A stretch of DNA of 64,000 nt from contig NC_040013.1 in assembly GCF_000972845.2 (NCBI RefSeq), positions 6,846,061-6,910,060 of the forward strand, read 5' to 3'. Below, piece by piece: positions 13,086 to 27,500 of the stretch. The stretch comes from Larimichthys crocea. Lineage: Eukaryota; Chordata; Actinopteri; Sciaenidae. Under the pieces are notes generated by a model. That model was not told the DNA's origin. It ran no database searches and was given only the letters and a program-made list of their open reading frames with translations. The position numbers were made by a program, and so were the translations under genes. Numbering within the stretch: the first letter of the stretch is position 1; the number at the start of each line of letters is the position of its first letter.

Positions 13086-16000
13086 TATGTATGTATGTAT
13101 ATAGAAAACTTCTCAGAAGCAGGCAATTTAATACTAAGGTCTTTGAAAGCAAAACACGAAGGACACCTCCACATTGACACACTTTAAAATAACGTGGTCG
13201 ACCTCCAATTTATTTTTGGTGGTGTAGACGTCGTATTCTTGTGAATGGCTGTCCTCCCGCTGACACCCTCAAATATCCACAGAATCAGCTCAAATTGTGT
13301 TTCTCATCAGAACATTTTTCAGCTGTGGAAAACATCAACAGTAAACGTCTGCTTTTGGTGTCAGCCACACAATCACGCCTCACAAGGCCCTTTTCTACAT
13401 TCTTCTTTTCATACAGATATTCAACAATAGGAAGCTGGTGTACATTGGAATGTAAAAGCAGCCACAAGACAGGCTGCTATTATGAGCGCTGCAACTTTTC
13501 TTCCGTTAGAAAGGAAAAACTCTTCAGCTATCTGTAACTGTACTACACATGCACAGCTGGGTAGAAGAGCTGATTACTGCCAAGAATCAGCCCCCGAAAT
13601 CAACAACTGAAGTAGAAGCAGGTGAGGATGAAGTGGATCAAAAGTTAAAAAATACTGTAAATTACAACCCTTCATCGCAAAATAACTCCTAGAGGGCATC
13701 GTCATCATCATCACAGACTGATGATATAACACGTTGATGAAAGAACTCTCCAGACAGAGACAGACGCAGGGACAAAGGGGTGACTTGTGTTTTCAGAAAG
13801 GTGAGATTGGGTCTGTAATGGTTCAATATTATTGCTATTAAGTGCAATTTTTCTTCAGCCTTATCTCTCGCTTGTAAAAGACAGGAGATGAAAACGATCA
13901 TTATGACTCTATGAAGACTCTATCTTAATTTTAACTGGAAATTTCATAAAGAGAGAGAGCCAGGATGTCCAATTATTGTCTGACACTAGTGTGTTAGGAC
14001 TGCATTATGTGTTCAATCTTTTAAATTGGGCTAATTTTAATGGCGATGTTGACCTGGGTTCATAGCTTTACCTGTGTTAGGTATGTACTGTAAGGTTCTG
14101 TTTGTTTTCTGTATCTTCAAGTATCTTGATGTAATTGAATATATTAGTACACAACATTCCCTTCCTCATGCTGGCTTATTTCTCATGCATTTGCTTGAAT
14201 TAATTACAGCAAAGTGCTCTACATTAGTGGTTCAACCAGCCAATCAAATTAGATTATATTGGTTATTGTAGACAGTCTTTGTGCATTTTAGACTATTCTT
14301 GTACTGCCACATCACATTTTGGGTTTATAGTCCAGCCCTAATATGCCCTTTTGATGCTTTAATCACAGTATGACTCCTCTCAATGCATCTGCTAATTGTA
14401 ATGTAGGATTTAAAAAGTTATTTTGCAGCAGTACCCAAGGCAGAACATTCATTTGAATACAAAGTGTTTTAATGTGATTTTCTGCATTATGAGATCCGAT
14501 TTGGACTTAATGTTTCACAGTTTCTTTGTGTTTTAAAGGATTATTGGATTTTAGTCAAATCTAAGAGAAGAGATTTACACAGAGATTATCAATAATGGAC
14601 TGATTATCTAACCTGATCAGGGACACATGGAGTCTGTCAGGTGCAGTGACTCACACAATACAAATGTACATTAGTCCTTGTAACGGCAGAGTGTGTCCAC
14701 CGGTGCCTGCTATCACTATTCAAAATTTGTAGCAATAGTACAGCTCAAATTTCAGCATTTCTGTTTGATGATATAAGCACACATTATGCATGTTGGGATA
14801 TATTAAATATTACCAATAAATGAAACAGTTTTTCACCCCATGTGTTATTGCTTTTAGATATATAATCAAATTCTGACTAATGTGGAATCTGATACCACTT
14901 TCCATGAATCCAATTTAATATCTCGGCATAATGTTGTTATTCAAATAGATGTGTGTTTGATTCATTCCGACATCATTACATCCACTTTCTCTTCAGTCTA
15001 CAGTATGTTGATTCCTAACAGGTTTAAGCATCTCCTGAGCTCTTGGTGTGTGTTGTGTGCCCATGCATAAACTAAAACCAGTCTGAAGTGGCGGTCAAGA
15101 TCCAGAGTGCAGAGGTGCGCTATGAAATAACAGTGTGACGGCTTGTTTCCATAAAAAGTGAAACAGTAGCACAGATATAGCTTAATAACAGCTTAAAACT
15201 ATGACAGCTCGGCTCTCCTGTGGGTATTAAATCAAGTTATTACTGAAGCAAACCCAAATTCAAGAGCTTCTTTGTGAAGATAATGGGAGAGGTTCAAACG
15301 CCTGAAGGGGAAGAAGTTGCTGCTAAAACTGGGAAAAGAAATAAGTGTCTCATTTATTCCAGTACTGGCTCCTATTAGCAGCTACAACATACTAACGCCT
15401 ACGCTACAGGCACAGACACATGCACTAAAAATAAATAACGGAGCATTAGCAAAGCTATGTGAGAACACACAAACACACACACCACCACTCCGACAATAAA
15501 AGTGTTGAACAAAATTCCCTAGCTCTATTGGAAAGTGATAATAAATACATCATGAAACACTTAAAACACAACACCTCGTTATTAGTTCACATCTGTACAA
15601 TTTCAGCCAGTTACTGCTAACAGAGCTGTACACCTATCGAGATGAGGCTGGATTGGATCTCTAAATGCAGTCTACATGAGTTGAATACAAAGATGCCAAT
15701 GTATGTCAGTATTAGATGACTAAAATTCAACCCACCAAAATTGCTACTGGATTGAATTGCTGTTTCTAGCCTCAGCTGCTTGCACAGACTGTTCCCCCAC
15801 ACAGTACATTGACTAAAATGGGCCTCCTTTGGTCTTTAATCAAGACTGCAGAGCAGACAAAGAGGCTGTGTCCAAACACCTCAGGGTGCAGCCTGCTTTG
15901 AAGGGAGTTAAAAGGTTAGAAAATGAAGCTGCGGCACCTTCAGAATAATCCGTAAAATTCAGTCCTGACACTAACAACCGGTGCAGAGAGGTTAAATCTG

Positions 16001-18724
16001 ACACCAGTCACAACCTGTACAGCTGCACACTGAAGGAGTACATCACTTTGAGAAAGACAAGAGCGTACAAATGGTTACTGTTTTTTTTTTTTTTTTTAAA
16101 CCTTTAGACAGTACATCTGAAGCCTTTAAACCTGAAAGTCAAAACTTCCAGAAGTTGGAAACAACAGACAAAACGCTCCAGGCCTCCATGTGAAAAACCT
16201 TTTTGAGACAGTTAGGTTGCAGACTCACTGTCAAAGAATGAACTAAGACACTTATCACTGTCAGTAGATTTGCCCATTTCTGCTCACATAATATGAAAAA
16301 AGATGGTCCCCACTGGATAGATTACGCTTATTTTACACAAAATGTCTGATAGAATTAGACATTTAAAGAACTAAATTTATTAAAGAAATATTGGATTATA
16401 TTTAGGGGGTTTTAAAGTTAAACCAGTTCTGCATTCTACCTCTGCATTTTGTTCAGGAACATCAGAGACAGTGAGAGAAAAGTTATTCCCAGAGTAACTT
16501 GTACTGTTAGAGGAGAACCGAGCTGAACAATGAAATGATTGAAATAAGAAAAAGGAAATAACCTGCACAGTACCTCCAGTTGATGATCCAAGTCTTACAA
16601 CTCTGTATCTCCAAATCCTTTCACCTGACAGATTCTCCCTCCTGTTTCTCAGTCCAAACAGTAGTATCAGCCCATCTTCTATTACAGACTGCAAATTCTG
16701 TTTTCATTCTGTAATCACATCTTCCACCATCTTTGTACAGCACATTACTCTCCCTTTTTAAAACTCCTCTACATAGTTATTTTCTCTGCATTTCTTTCTC
16801 ACTTTCAAATGTAGTCATATTTTTAGAATATTCTGACCCATGTGCTCTTTGCTAATAGTTTATCCAACATTGTTAATCTTAGAATCTTTTTTCTACTTAT
16901 TAGATGCTGAGAAATGTAAAAATGTGAAACTAAAAAGTCTTTTGCCAAAGATATCAACATAATGTAGGTAGATCTGTCTTTCATGATATAGCTTTGGGTA
17001 TTTTCTAGGTTGAAATGTCACATTTGTCATTTTATTTAACAGCTAAATGTGGATGAACCATCGGATCAGAGTCATTAAAAAATAAAAAAAAACTGTTTTT
17101 TTTTCTTTATCCTTGCTTCAGCTCAGTGGTGCATGAATGGCCAATGCACACACAAAGCTACATACACATGTTGTGGGCTCACGTGATCAATTACTGACAG
17201 CAGTACATGGACGGTGTAGGCTGGTATCGACTGCAAATTAAACACCATTGTTATGATGGCCTCGTGACCCAGCAGATAAGCCGTCCCTCTAACAGCCTTG
17301 TGTTTTTCCCACTCTGAGACGAGATCTCAAACGAACAGCTGACTACATTAAAATTCAATTTCGCAATATTTTTGACATTAACAATAAATAAAATAGCTCT
17401 GTGTAACGTGAAAGGGTCAATTATGTTAAACCTACTGAGAATTCCACTCCACTGGAGCCGCGAGCAGCTTTTATCCACATGTAGCACTGTTTGGTCTAAC
17501 TGGCACATGCACCATATGATCACATCAACAGCCCTGTATATAAAATCAGTAGCAGCCATTTCCAGAACATGATGTCGGACAAGGTATACTGCAGTGTAAA
17601 ATAAAGAAAGACCATGGAGGAGACCAGCGGCACGTGAGGAAAGTGTTTTTGGACTCGTGAAATGGGCAGGAACACAACCACTGAATAAATAAGTGAAACT
17701 CACTGCAGCCAGAACTCGCTCAACAAAGCTACACGTAAATGATTTAGAAGTTTAAAGTTACAGTGACATTTATTTGAGATCTGTCGTATAATAACACTGT
17801 AAACTCGGATTTAAGGAAAGTCCTTCAAATTAAACGACAAAATGCATCGTTCATAACGTCCTTACAGAGGTAAATGATTGTCTGTCTTGTCTTTGATTAG
17901 ACACAAACAGTCCTCTTCATTTCTTAAGTGAACATTTTTAGTTTTGCCTGAGAGTAAAATCTGCAGTTGTGCTAACAAATCACTTAAATACTACAAAAAA
18001 CAAAAATCTTTTGCAAAGCTACACTCAAGGAGAAATGAAAAAGAAAACATATTTTCCCTTTTTATTATAATAAAAACAAACATTTAAAACCCACAAAAAT
18101 GTGGATTCATAAAATTCATCATGCATGAATTATTACTGCACATAATAAATTGTGTGCGTGTGTTATCCCACTGTATCTGACCTTCACTCCTACAGAAACA
18201 TATTGTATCTCTGAGTGTACACAATGGCAACACACTGAGCTGTTCATCCTGCCATATCTTGGAAGAAATTTTAAATATTCTAAACTAAAGACAGCCACCA
18301 TTTCCCCCAGCTTCAAGTCAAAGAATGAAGGGGAAACAGTCTCCAAGAACACTCATTTTAACAATGATTTCTTCAGAGTCAGATGACTGCTGACACTTGA
18401 GTACATTTTATGCAGTGAAACCACTCAAGACCTTAATTGTGCTGATTCAACCTTGAAGTGCTTTCTGCTCTTAAGATTTGAAAGGTCTAACTTCTCAAAA
18501 GCGTTCTAGTAATATTCAGATGTGCACTCCAATCTCTTATTCAAACGTTTGAGTATATACTGTATGCCAAATAAAATTACAAGATTCTCTGCCTTGTATT
18601 GATGCAGATGATCATTGTAGTTTCGTTTAAAGCTGTAAGCTGTAAACATGTCATGTTTTCTCACCTTTCCTGTCATTTCAAACCTCTAAAGACCAGGCAT
18701 ATGTTCAAATAAATTCACACCTTC
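13086..18724. other. Intergenic, no gene recognised
   Basis: AT-rich sequence with a short (ATGT)n run at 13086-13100, a 17-base T run at 16081-16097 and other homopolymers. Frames such as 16380-16694 and 17251-17703 on the minus strand encode nothing I recognise and lack flanking splice or start context. No tRNA, rRNA or repeat family is identified here. Confidence 0.5.
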
Positions 18725-18916
18725 GGGGTGATGGTTAGCTCAGTTGGTAGAGCAGCCGCCTCCATGTACAAAGGCTCAGTCCTTGCCACAGCGGCCCAGG
18801 GTTTGAATCCGACCTGTGGCCCTTTGCTGCATGTCATTCCCCATCTCTCTCTCTCTCCCCGCATTCCTGTCACTCTTCAGCTGTCTATCAAATAAAGATT
18901 GAAAAAGGACAAAAAG
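18725..18916 (+). repeat. tRNA-derived SINE
   Basis: The head holds an RNA polymerase III A box, tagctcagttgg (18736-18747), and a B box, ggtttgaatcc (18800-18810), separated by 52 bases, which is longer than in most tRNA genes. After the tRNA-like head comes a body (gtggccctttgctgcatgtc), a CT repeat (18844-18860) and an A-rich tail with aataaag. This head-body-tail order, and the wording of the body, match a SINE that I recall as abundant in percomorph fish. The retroposed, A-tailed copy is probably inactive. It is not a functional tRNA gene, because the acceptor stem halves do not pair around the boxes. Confidence 0.8.
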
Positions 18917-21900
18917 ACTCCCTTTCAAGACTCTGTTAAAATGAATCATAGAGGCATTTCCCCCATCACCCAGGCCTGAAATTCTTGTCTTCATGGTGGT
19001 CTAAAACACCTGTGGTACAAACACTAACGCACTCCCGGGTGCTATAAGCCCACAGTCCAGGCAGGCTAACGGACTAAGCTAACAGCAGCAATAGCTCGCA
19101 GCAGTTTACTGTCCATCAAGAAACTGTAAATCATGGAGAGTCAGAGGGGGACACTAAAGCGGAAACCAGAAAATATTCTCCTGAAAATATGATCCAGTTT
19201 CACCAAAATCAGTCGAATAGTTGGTGGCAGTCACATAGTGGAAATGACAGAGACACTATTTACCTGATTACACGTCAGTGCGTGGTAGAAAAGTTATAAA
19301 AGGTAGAAAGGTTGCTTTAATTTACAGCTGTTGACATTTATCTAGAAATGAATATCAAAAAACAAAATGCCACAACACAGGTAATTACTAAAATAAAATC
19401 ACAATTTAGCACTTTGATAGGCAACATGAACCAGCATATTTTTTCACTCCCTTCTGTATAATTACCATTAATTACCATAAACACTTGCACATTAAAATCC
19501 AAAACAAAAGAAAACGTGACTAGTTTACATCCAATTTGCTTTACTACATGGTCACCATCATTTTTTTTCCTAACCAGACAGTCTTTTAAGACTCATCTGA
19601 AAATTAAAATATACTCTAACTATTGAGATGTATGTGCACGGGACAAAGTTGTGCATCAGTTTAGTCTCAGCCTGAAGCTGAACAACTAAACAATGTTATG
19701 CACATAAGTGAAGTAATTATTGTTACTTTCTATAAATTTGGCCAACATTACACAGTAGCAAAAAAAACTACTGCTCAGCAACTGAGACTTTCACTTTCCC
19801 AGCAGTTGGAGAAACAACAGACAAGACTTTTCTTGGTCTTGAGAAGATGCAGCATTTATTAACTGCCACTGTCGCCTGTAACGTACATTTACTGACTGCC
19901 TGATTGACAACTTACTGTTATCTTCTTTCTTCTGCTCTGCTCGCATTCACCGTCACTTTCTGCCACTGCAGTCTCACATTCGCTCAACATCACACTACAC
20001 ACAGCTCTATTCCTCAGAAAAGAGCTTTGCTACTCTTAGCAGGGGTTCAGACAGAATCAGATGCCGTGGCAAAAACTGAAGTCTTTCAATTCATTTCAGT
20101 GGGGGTCGTGCGTTTCTGCAAAAAAAAAACAACAAAAAAAACAGCACGGTATGTGGGAGAGAAGTTGAGCCAGATCCAACTTTGGAAAAAACGGAGCCGC
20201 ACGTCATGCCCCTAAGCCAATCAGACACTCAGATCAGTCAAACCTCCACAGACAGCCTGAAATGTCTCTGGTGGATTCATGGACTAAACTCTGATAATCT
20301 AACATGTGTGTTCTGACTGTGCCCATTTTCTAAATCTGAGTCCGAATCGCAATTTACACCACAAAGAAGTTTCATTTGATTTGTGTCCGATGGCTTGAGA
20401 GAGAGAGACAATAACAATAACAGTGAGCGAGTGCCGGCTTCGATAAAGCTGTTTATCAGAGAAATAAAAAGTTATTTCCTGATTGTTTCACAGCAGTTAC
20501 AAATATAGACACGCCCACGGCAACCCACCTTAGCCCCCCCTCACCGGAACCGGACAACCCTGCTACGAGTTGCTGAAATCCCTGATCCTGTCTGAATGCG
20601 CGCTTACTCTCTAACAATACCTTTTCACCTGGATGTCCTTTGAAGAATGAGGAGCGGGAGCCAAGTGTTGGGGTTTTATTGTCCTTGCACAGTGTGTGAG
20701 TGAAAATCATTAGTAGCCCGTTGATATTAATGATTGGGAGAAATTTTAGCGCCGCACTCATAATTCTGTAGAGGCAATGAAAATAAGGGAAACACTGCAT
20801 CACTCTGACATAATCAGGGTTACTTTCTACTAGACTAGATCATGATAGTGGTGGGAAAACAGTTGATACTGTTGCTAAATGCATCATATAAGACTTAAAC
20901 TTATTCTATTAGAATACTTGAAAAGTGTGGACACAAAAGGTACTTTAACCCGAATGTGGAAGGACCGATATCTTTGCTATCATCACATGTGGAGACATGT
21001 ATTCACTAAGCTATATAAAGGATTAAAAGAACTCAATAGAAATGAGTGACAGGTATTGTTTATTAGAAATAATCAACCACATTTATCCAACAAGTCTGTC
21101 TGGGTTCATGGTCTACTGTTGAAGCATAGACTCCTCTTTATAGCTCATGAAATACAGACAATGAATCCATCTGTAAAATGTACCTATTGTCAAAACAAGA
21201 CAATTGCAAGTGAGGCCACAAACTATAAAGCATCAAACTGAGTCATAAAAACTCGGCATGTATTCCTGCTGAAGACATATGTCTAGAAAAGTAAAGGCTG
21301 GATTCAAAAGCATTTACACAGTTGCGCTCGAGCCGACTAGCTCAGTGGAACACTTGAGGGAAATAACTGCTCTGAAAGGGAGCACAAAGTTTTCTCAAAA
21401 ACAACACAACGGTCTGACACGAGAGAGATAGCAGTGTTTTTATGGTCCTGGCGTTTCAGTATTTAGCTGGAGAAAACAAAACCAAATGTCTCATCTCGAT
21501 ATATCCAAACCTTTCACATTTTAGAGGATTAAATTTGAATTCTGTGGTAAACCGATTCATTATTTTTGCTTTTGAATCAAGAAAGCCTGTGGCAAACAGC
21601 ATCAATACTGTGTTGCTATGCTCATATTTGATTGTTATTGAACCTCAAGCAGGCTGGCACTTACCCAAAACAAAATATACCCTGCTGATGTCTAGCAAAT
21701 TATTGAAGTGTTCATTGTGTTTCACAAGCGCTAAATACTTTCTCTTTATCTCTGGAATTGACTAAGGTATGTTATCACTGCTCTGAGTGGGTGTAGAGTT
21801 CATAACTCTGCTGACATTCTGTACACATTTGTGTCAGATTCCCCAACAAGAAAACATCACTGAAATCTGTTCTGTTCATCTCTCTATCCACCCACCATTT

Positions 21901-22068
21901 TCCCTTTCTTTTTTGGTCTTCTGTGTGTTTGGAATACAGTGCTCTCTACTACTTTCGCCAGATAACGGGAGAGAGGGCGTGAGAGTCAGCAGCCTCATGA
22001 AAGTGGAAACGAAAGCTGAGACTGGATGAGAGAAGTGTGAGAGGGAGAAAGAGACTACAATGTGAAAA
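18917..22068. other. Intergenic, no gene recognised
   Basis: Unique-looking AT-rich DNA. The stretch 20470-20800 is more GC-rich, with a minus-strand frame of 115 codons (20456-20803) that shows no known domain. Short A runs occur at 20121-20142. I see no RNA gene or clear mobile element. Confidence 0.45.
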
Positions 22069-22312
22069 GAGTTGGGGGGGGGGGGGATTGATGAGCGGCA
22101 GCAAGAGGAGAGGTGATGAGGCCATCTTGTATGTGTGTGTGTGAGTGTGTGGGTTTGTTTGAAAGAGAGAAGAGACACTACAAAGTGGATAGGGAGACAG
22201 GAGGTGAGGCAGAGGGCTCTCCCTGAGGTGAAGCTTTGTCCTGTATCTGTTACCAAGTCTCACCTCTCTCACACAAATACACACACACACAAAAAACACA
22301 AATTGTTTATAG

Positions 22313-22343
<31 letters not shown>

Positions 22344-22345
22344 GG
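22069..22345. repeat. G run, GT and CA microsatellites
   Basis: An unbroken run of about 13 G occurs near 22074-22086 in a G/A-rich block, then a short TGTG run (22130-22150), a CA cluster at 22270-22290 and a (CA)n at about 22315-22341. The minus-strand frames across this block encode only low-complexity Ser/Pro/Thr/His and Cys/Val protein and are artefacts. Confidence 0.85.
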
Positions 22346-25300
22346 TGCACATTGATATTTTTCCTAAAATGCCTTTACATGGCCAGCTGTTCCTTGGTAA
22401 CTAGCAAGGCCACTGCGAGCACCTTTCAGCCTTTTCTACAACACACACACACTTTCTCCACTGTCCTGAAATGCCTTCCTATAGCCAGATGTCCATTCAC
22501 GTATAACCACAACAACAAAAGGAAAAAGAGATGTGGGTGTTAGAGAGAGAAAGCATTCCAAAAAAATAATTTAAGGAAACGCGTTGTTATGAGATAATAA
22601 ACATTATTCATGAATATCATAAAGCTAGTAGCTCTGTGCTTTATGCCTGAGACATAATTCTGCAATGACAATATTTTATTTCAGCTTGTGGCTAACAGAG
22701 TTTTTTTTTGCACACCTGCCATATAATATTAACAATGGCAGGCATAAAGCAGTGTCGCTGTAAATGTCAGCTTCTCAGCAGAAAATTCTCATTTGACTAA
22801 AACTACAAATATAACAAATATGAATGCACTGTACTGGAGAATGTGTTGTTTTCCAATATTTAGTGCTGGGACTCTCATAAGTTTTGTTGCCTGGCAGAAG
22901 TGATTCGTCAGGCAATTTAGGCTTATCTAACAAAAATCTCAAAAACTTGCAGTCTGCCTTGGGAATACTTGAACAACAACAACAACAACACAGCTAAAAC
23001 CTCTCTTCATTTTCACTGGATCTACAGTACTTGGGGACATGGTCTAATCTTCCCCTGCCGCTCATTTTTTCTTGGACTGTGCCCAGACTTCCTGAGATCA
23101 GCTTCAGCCACAGTTGAGGTTTGCCTGCCAGAAGTGCCACATGAGAGGAGTTATCCTGTTGGTGTCCCCGCTTCCCTCCCTCCGCACCCAAGCCAGGGAA
23201 GATCAGCGGCGCACAGATGAGTGCTATCAATGTTGAATTACAGCCTGCTGGAAAACAAACACAACCCAAGTCTCTTGTCAACTACAGAGCGATGAGAAGA
23301 AAGACAGAGAGGATGTGAGCTAAACCTCCTGAAACCCAGCCTGCAACCATGCAACAGCCATATTTGACATATTTCAGTGAAGGCTACCCATTGATGCAGA
23401 ATACATCCAGTTTGAATGGAAGCGGGCATGAAGCCCTGGTCAGCCACCGGGGTGGAAGTGATACTAAAGCTACTATTAAAGCCCCAGTCTGGGACTTTTC
23501 TTGACATGGGTACTTAAATGTTGTAAGCCCATGACCCAGATTCTTAAACCAGTGACCTGGAAAGTCTCCTGCCATGCAGCGGGTCTCATTCATTAAACTA
23601 CCATAGCGCTGCCGTCAGCCAGTTACCTTTTTTTTTCTCTAAGTGGTTACTAATCACAGTTTAAATAGCAAAAGATGAGGCGTAAATAGATTCAATTTTG
23701 GCAGACATGTTCTATCAGTCTGTGTCAGTATTGATTACAATATATTTCAGGAAGAAAAATGTCTCATCCCGACAGCCTCAAATGCCATTTGACTCAAGGT
23801 TGTACTATAGATCGGGTAACTGAGTATACCATAGAAACATTTATTTCTCCCTGTCATGTATTTTGAAAAGGAACAAGAGCACCTTTTCCCACACATGGTT
23901 AGCCTTTGTATCAGGGTCTGTTTGAACAGCTTGTCCCTGATGTGCAAGTCTATTGGCAGCCGGGTGCATTGAAACGAGCTGAATGGGTAAAAACAAAAAC
24001 ACGATAACATAAGGATGAATATACACAACGTAGGAATGAAAATTAAGCCTTACATTAACTATACAAACCATGAGGGATGCTTACTTTTTTCATGAAGTAA
24101 AACAGCCACGATGAAGCAATCATTCCGTTATTAATTTCTTATTCTCTTGAGATGGACCATGAAAGAGGAGATATATAAAAAGAAAGCAGAAGAGTTAAAA
24201 CAGATTTGTTTCTTTCAGACCCAGATTATACTACAATGAGGTCGAGCTTCTGTATCATTTTACTGAATATGAATCCAGTCAAATCATTTTATCAAATATA
24301 AATGCTTTTGAATCTCTTATTGAATCTAATTAAGTTTAGTCTATGATTTTGCAAGTATAATGGCTAAAATGATGAATAACTAAAACTGAAAAGATTCGAT
24401 TTAGATCTGCAATTACCTTTTTTTGGCTAAGAAGTTAGAGACACTGCAGTTTTTTTGTGGCAGCCTAATTAATGTTCACAACCTGTGGCTGCAACACGAA
24501 AATGAGACTTTACTTACTTAACTTATTTTTCATAAACTAGCTACTTCATCCAAATCCTGGATGTCCCAGTACAGAATTATTACGATGATAAGCTTCAAAT
24601 CTTGCTGATATGCATAAAAGTTTCACTTGGAGACTTGAATTGATGAAGTTGTGGATTAATGTTTATTTTTCCTAAATAGATTATCTTTGGCTGAACACAG
24701 ATAGTGTAATCAGACAACAGCCAAATGATTTTATCAACATTAGTTCACTGGTGTAATCTGCCGCATGTGATGTCAACTTAATCCACAAAAGAGACGACCA
24801 ATGAATCATTAGTATCCTGTGCCTGAAGGCCATATGACTCATATCATTTTCATACTCAGATTCTCAGACTGCATTCATTATATCTCTGCATTTATTTATT
24901 CAGGTTTTTGCTTCAATTTGTCACCCGCTGCACGTTGTGCATTTTGTATATCCTCCCCACCCTCGTGTTTGTCCTGCCGGCATTTTCCAATCCAAACCTT
25001 CAGGGGAGTCACTCTAAGCCTTCATAAATGAGATGCAGCGGGGCGATTTAAGGCAGCCTTAGCTCTCCTGACAGCCTGCTTGTTACAGTTGTCAGCCAGC
25101 TGAGGTAGTTTGACACCTGTAATCTCGGTCTGCTATGGTTTTCAGCCAATTTCAGTTGGCAGGGCTCATACTGCCCAGCCAAGCAAGAAGGGAAGAAGTG
25201 ACAACTGACTTGACCACTGAGTTGTATAAAAGTGGTATCATCAACTTAATACACACCCTGAAGGAGTTTCACCTCCTTAAGAAAAACACATCTGTCTGTC

Positions 25301-27154
25301 TCAGTTCTAGACAACATTACTTGCATCAGTTATTAGTGTATTTTCAGTAGATTTATTTTGGCTTGGCAAGTTTGTGTAATAATTCATCTGCATACATAGT
25401 TAAACTCTCCTTTGAGAAATTCATTTGAGAGATATTTCACACAAAGCAATAAAAGAATGACAGCTAGAACATTACATCTGAGTAAAGTGACTTTCTTCGG
25501 CTGTCCTTGATTGACGTGTTCACATATCACAGCCTATTCAGAACAGTCTCAATGACAAACATTATGGATATTGTTTTTCAAAGAGGAGATCTCTTACTGT
25601 AGGAACAGGAAAAAAAACACTTCTCCGATGCCCTTGTGTTTTGTCTGCTGTGTGAGGGCTGTTTAAGCTTGTAGTTAGGCAGCGGATTGTGCCTTGAGTT
25701 CAGACTCAGCGGTGTGTATCGTTTGTTTGAGGCCCGAGCCAAGCAGTGAAGTGCACTTAATGCTGTTAAGATGAGCCCAGTAGTGCGTGTCCTGCATTGT
25801 GCTTACTGTCTAACATGCTGGAGGAGGAGCTCCAAGTTTAATATGGCTGAGCAATTATACAGTCCAAGCATCTTTTCTCTTGTTTATCTTTTGATTTCTG
25901 TGTGTGTGTACACCCAGTATTCTCTGAAACATACATGTTTTTCCTGCTATTTTGGCTCTGTGTGTCTGTGTGTGCGGCATTAATAAGTGCTGTAATGAAA
26001 GGGGACAGCTTCCTGTTGCCGTGGTAATGAAGCAGCAGAGCGTTGCCATGCACTGCGACAGGAATGGAACATAACTGTATTAACACATCGTCTTGGAAAC
26101 CCAAACAGCAGACAGGGATGTGTTTGGATTGAGGCAGACAGAGACAGATGGATGGATAGACAGAAAGAAAAAAAAAGAAGAGTGAACTACATGATGCAAA
26201 AGACAGATACAAGAAACAAGTGGACAGATGCAGTGCAGAACACCTTTGTGTGTCAAAATAGCGGTCTCTGTACGTGAGAGACTGAGAGAGACTGATGGAT
26301 GGTCTTGTCTATACAGCCAGAGGTGTACAAGGAGGAGGGGAGGGAGTTGTGTGTTGTGAGGGGGACATGGATGGGGTGATGTGATCGATATGACTGGGTC
26401 CAGTGTCCCCTGAAGAGAGAGAGAGAGATTCAGATTGATAGAAACAGAGATTCAGCAGAGGAAGGGTCGCCTTGACAGACAGATAGATCAAGAGAGAGGA
26501 ATGCAGAGCGGCGACAGACGGATAGGAGTGGTAGGTGAGACAGCGAGATTAATCCTGGAGGTAGATGGCAGAATAATTTGAGTGAGGAGAGGGTCGGGCC
26601 GGGTCGATGAAGAGAGATATACCAAGAGCTCCCTCGGTTTCGACGTTTCTGCTTTTCTGGGAGGAAAAAAAGCAGCCATGGATGATTTTCTTATGTGACC
26701 TTGAAGCGGCACGCTTTAAATGTAGTTATGAGTGAGTCTCACCTAAGCCAGAAACAATTTAGGGAGTCTGTTCTAGACCATGTGATGTTGCAGAGCTGTC
26801 AGTGCACTGACAATCAAAGACAGAGGGTCACATTTCATGGTTCAGCTGTGTTTGCACTACAGAGGAGGAGAGATCATTTGGTGTAAACACTCAAAAGAGA
26901 AAAGAAAAAAAGACGGGTAGAGAAAAAGGGTTTTAGTAATGTCTCTCTTTCAGATTTCTCCTTCAGACATGCACCATAGCATAATTCATCTTTGTTGTCG
27001 ACTCTTTCCAACTCTTTGTCAGCATTTTCTTCTATTCATACCAGTCTTTGGTTGAGTTTTGGTCTTTTATCTTCAGCTTTTGACATTTTATCATTCTCAT
27101 TTTTCCATCAACAAGACATTGCATTGTCTTTTCTGGGATAAATGTATAATCAGG
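22346..27154. other. Intergenic, no gene recognised
   Basis: AT-rich DNA with a short (AAC)n at 22974-22990 and a purine-rich block at about 26130-26680 (gagagaga words). The stretch 23460-23620, read on the minus strand, has weak tRNA-like words and may be a very decayed SINE, but the boxes are too poor to call. No exon was recognised. Confidence 0.45.
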
Positions 27155-27500
27155 TGATAAAACAATTAGTCAGTCGACAGAAACTCAACAATTCTGACAA
27201 TCCATCAATCATTGAAGTCATTTATTCAGGAGAAATGTCAAATATTAATTCTTTCCAGCTTTCTGCTTGCTCAGATTTTATCTTTTTCTCTGTTTCATAT
27301 CAAATGTCACGATTGTTTGGACAAAAGAAACAACTTCAACATGTCATTCTGACTTCTGGGAATTATCATTGGCTTTTCTCAACATATTCTGATATTATAC
27401 AGACTAAATTGATCAAAGAATTCAAAGAGAGATTAACAGATGAATCAATAATGATTGTGAAAATAATTAATGATGAAAATCATTGTTAGTTGCAGCCCTA
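27155..27500 (+). repeat. Interspersed repeat, probably a hAT-derived fish element
   Basis: It starts tgataaaacaattagtcagtcg and ends gttagttgcagccctaa. Between them lie phrases typical of a repeat I recall in many percomorph genomes (a stretch reading as 'tctgggaattatcattggc', then 'gaaaataattaatgatgaaa'). The terminal gttagttgcagccct would read TAGGGCTGCAACTAAC on the other strand, a hAT-like end. Its accidental open frame (27142-27489) explains the only sizeable frame here and should not be annotated as a gene. Confidence 0.65.

Noticed and set aside
17251..17703. 150-codon minus-strand frame
   Set aside because: No recognised family, irregular composition, and nothing around it supports a gene.
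18725..18810. tRNA gene
   Set aside because: A and B boxes are present, but the spacing is long, the acceptor stem does not close, and a SINE body and A-rich tail follow.
23460..23620. Second tRNA-derived SINE on the minus strand
   Set aside because: The box-like words deviate too far from consensus, and no tail was seen.
27142..27489. 115-codon + strand frame
   Set aside because: It is explained by an interspersed repeat whose end reads gttagttgcagccct.
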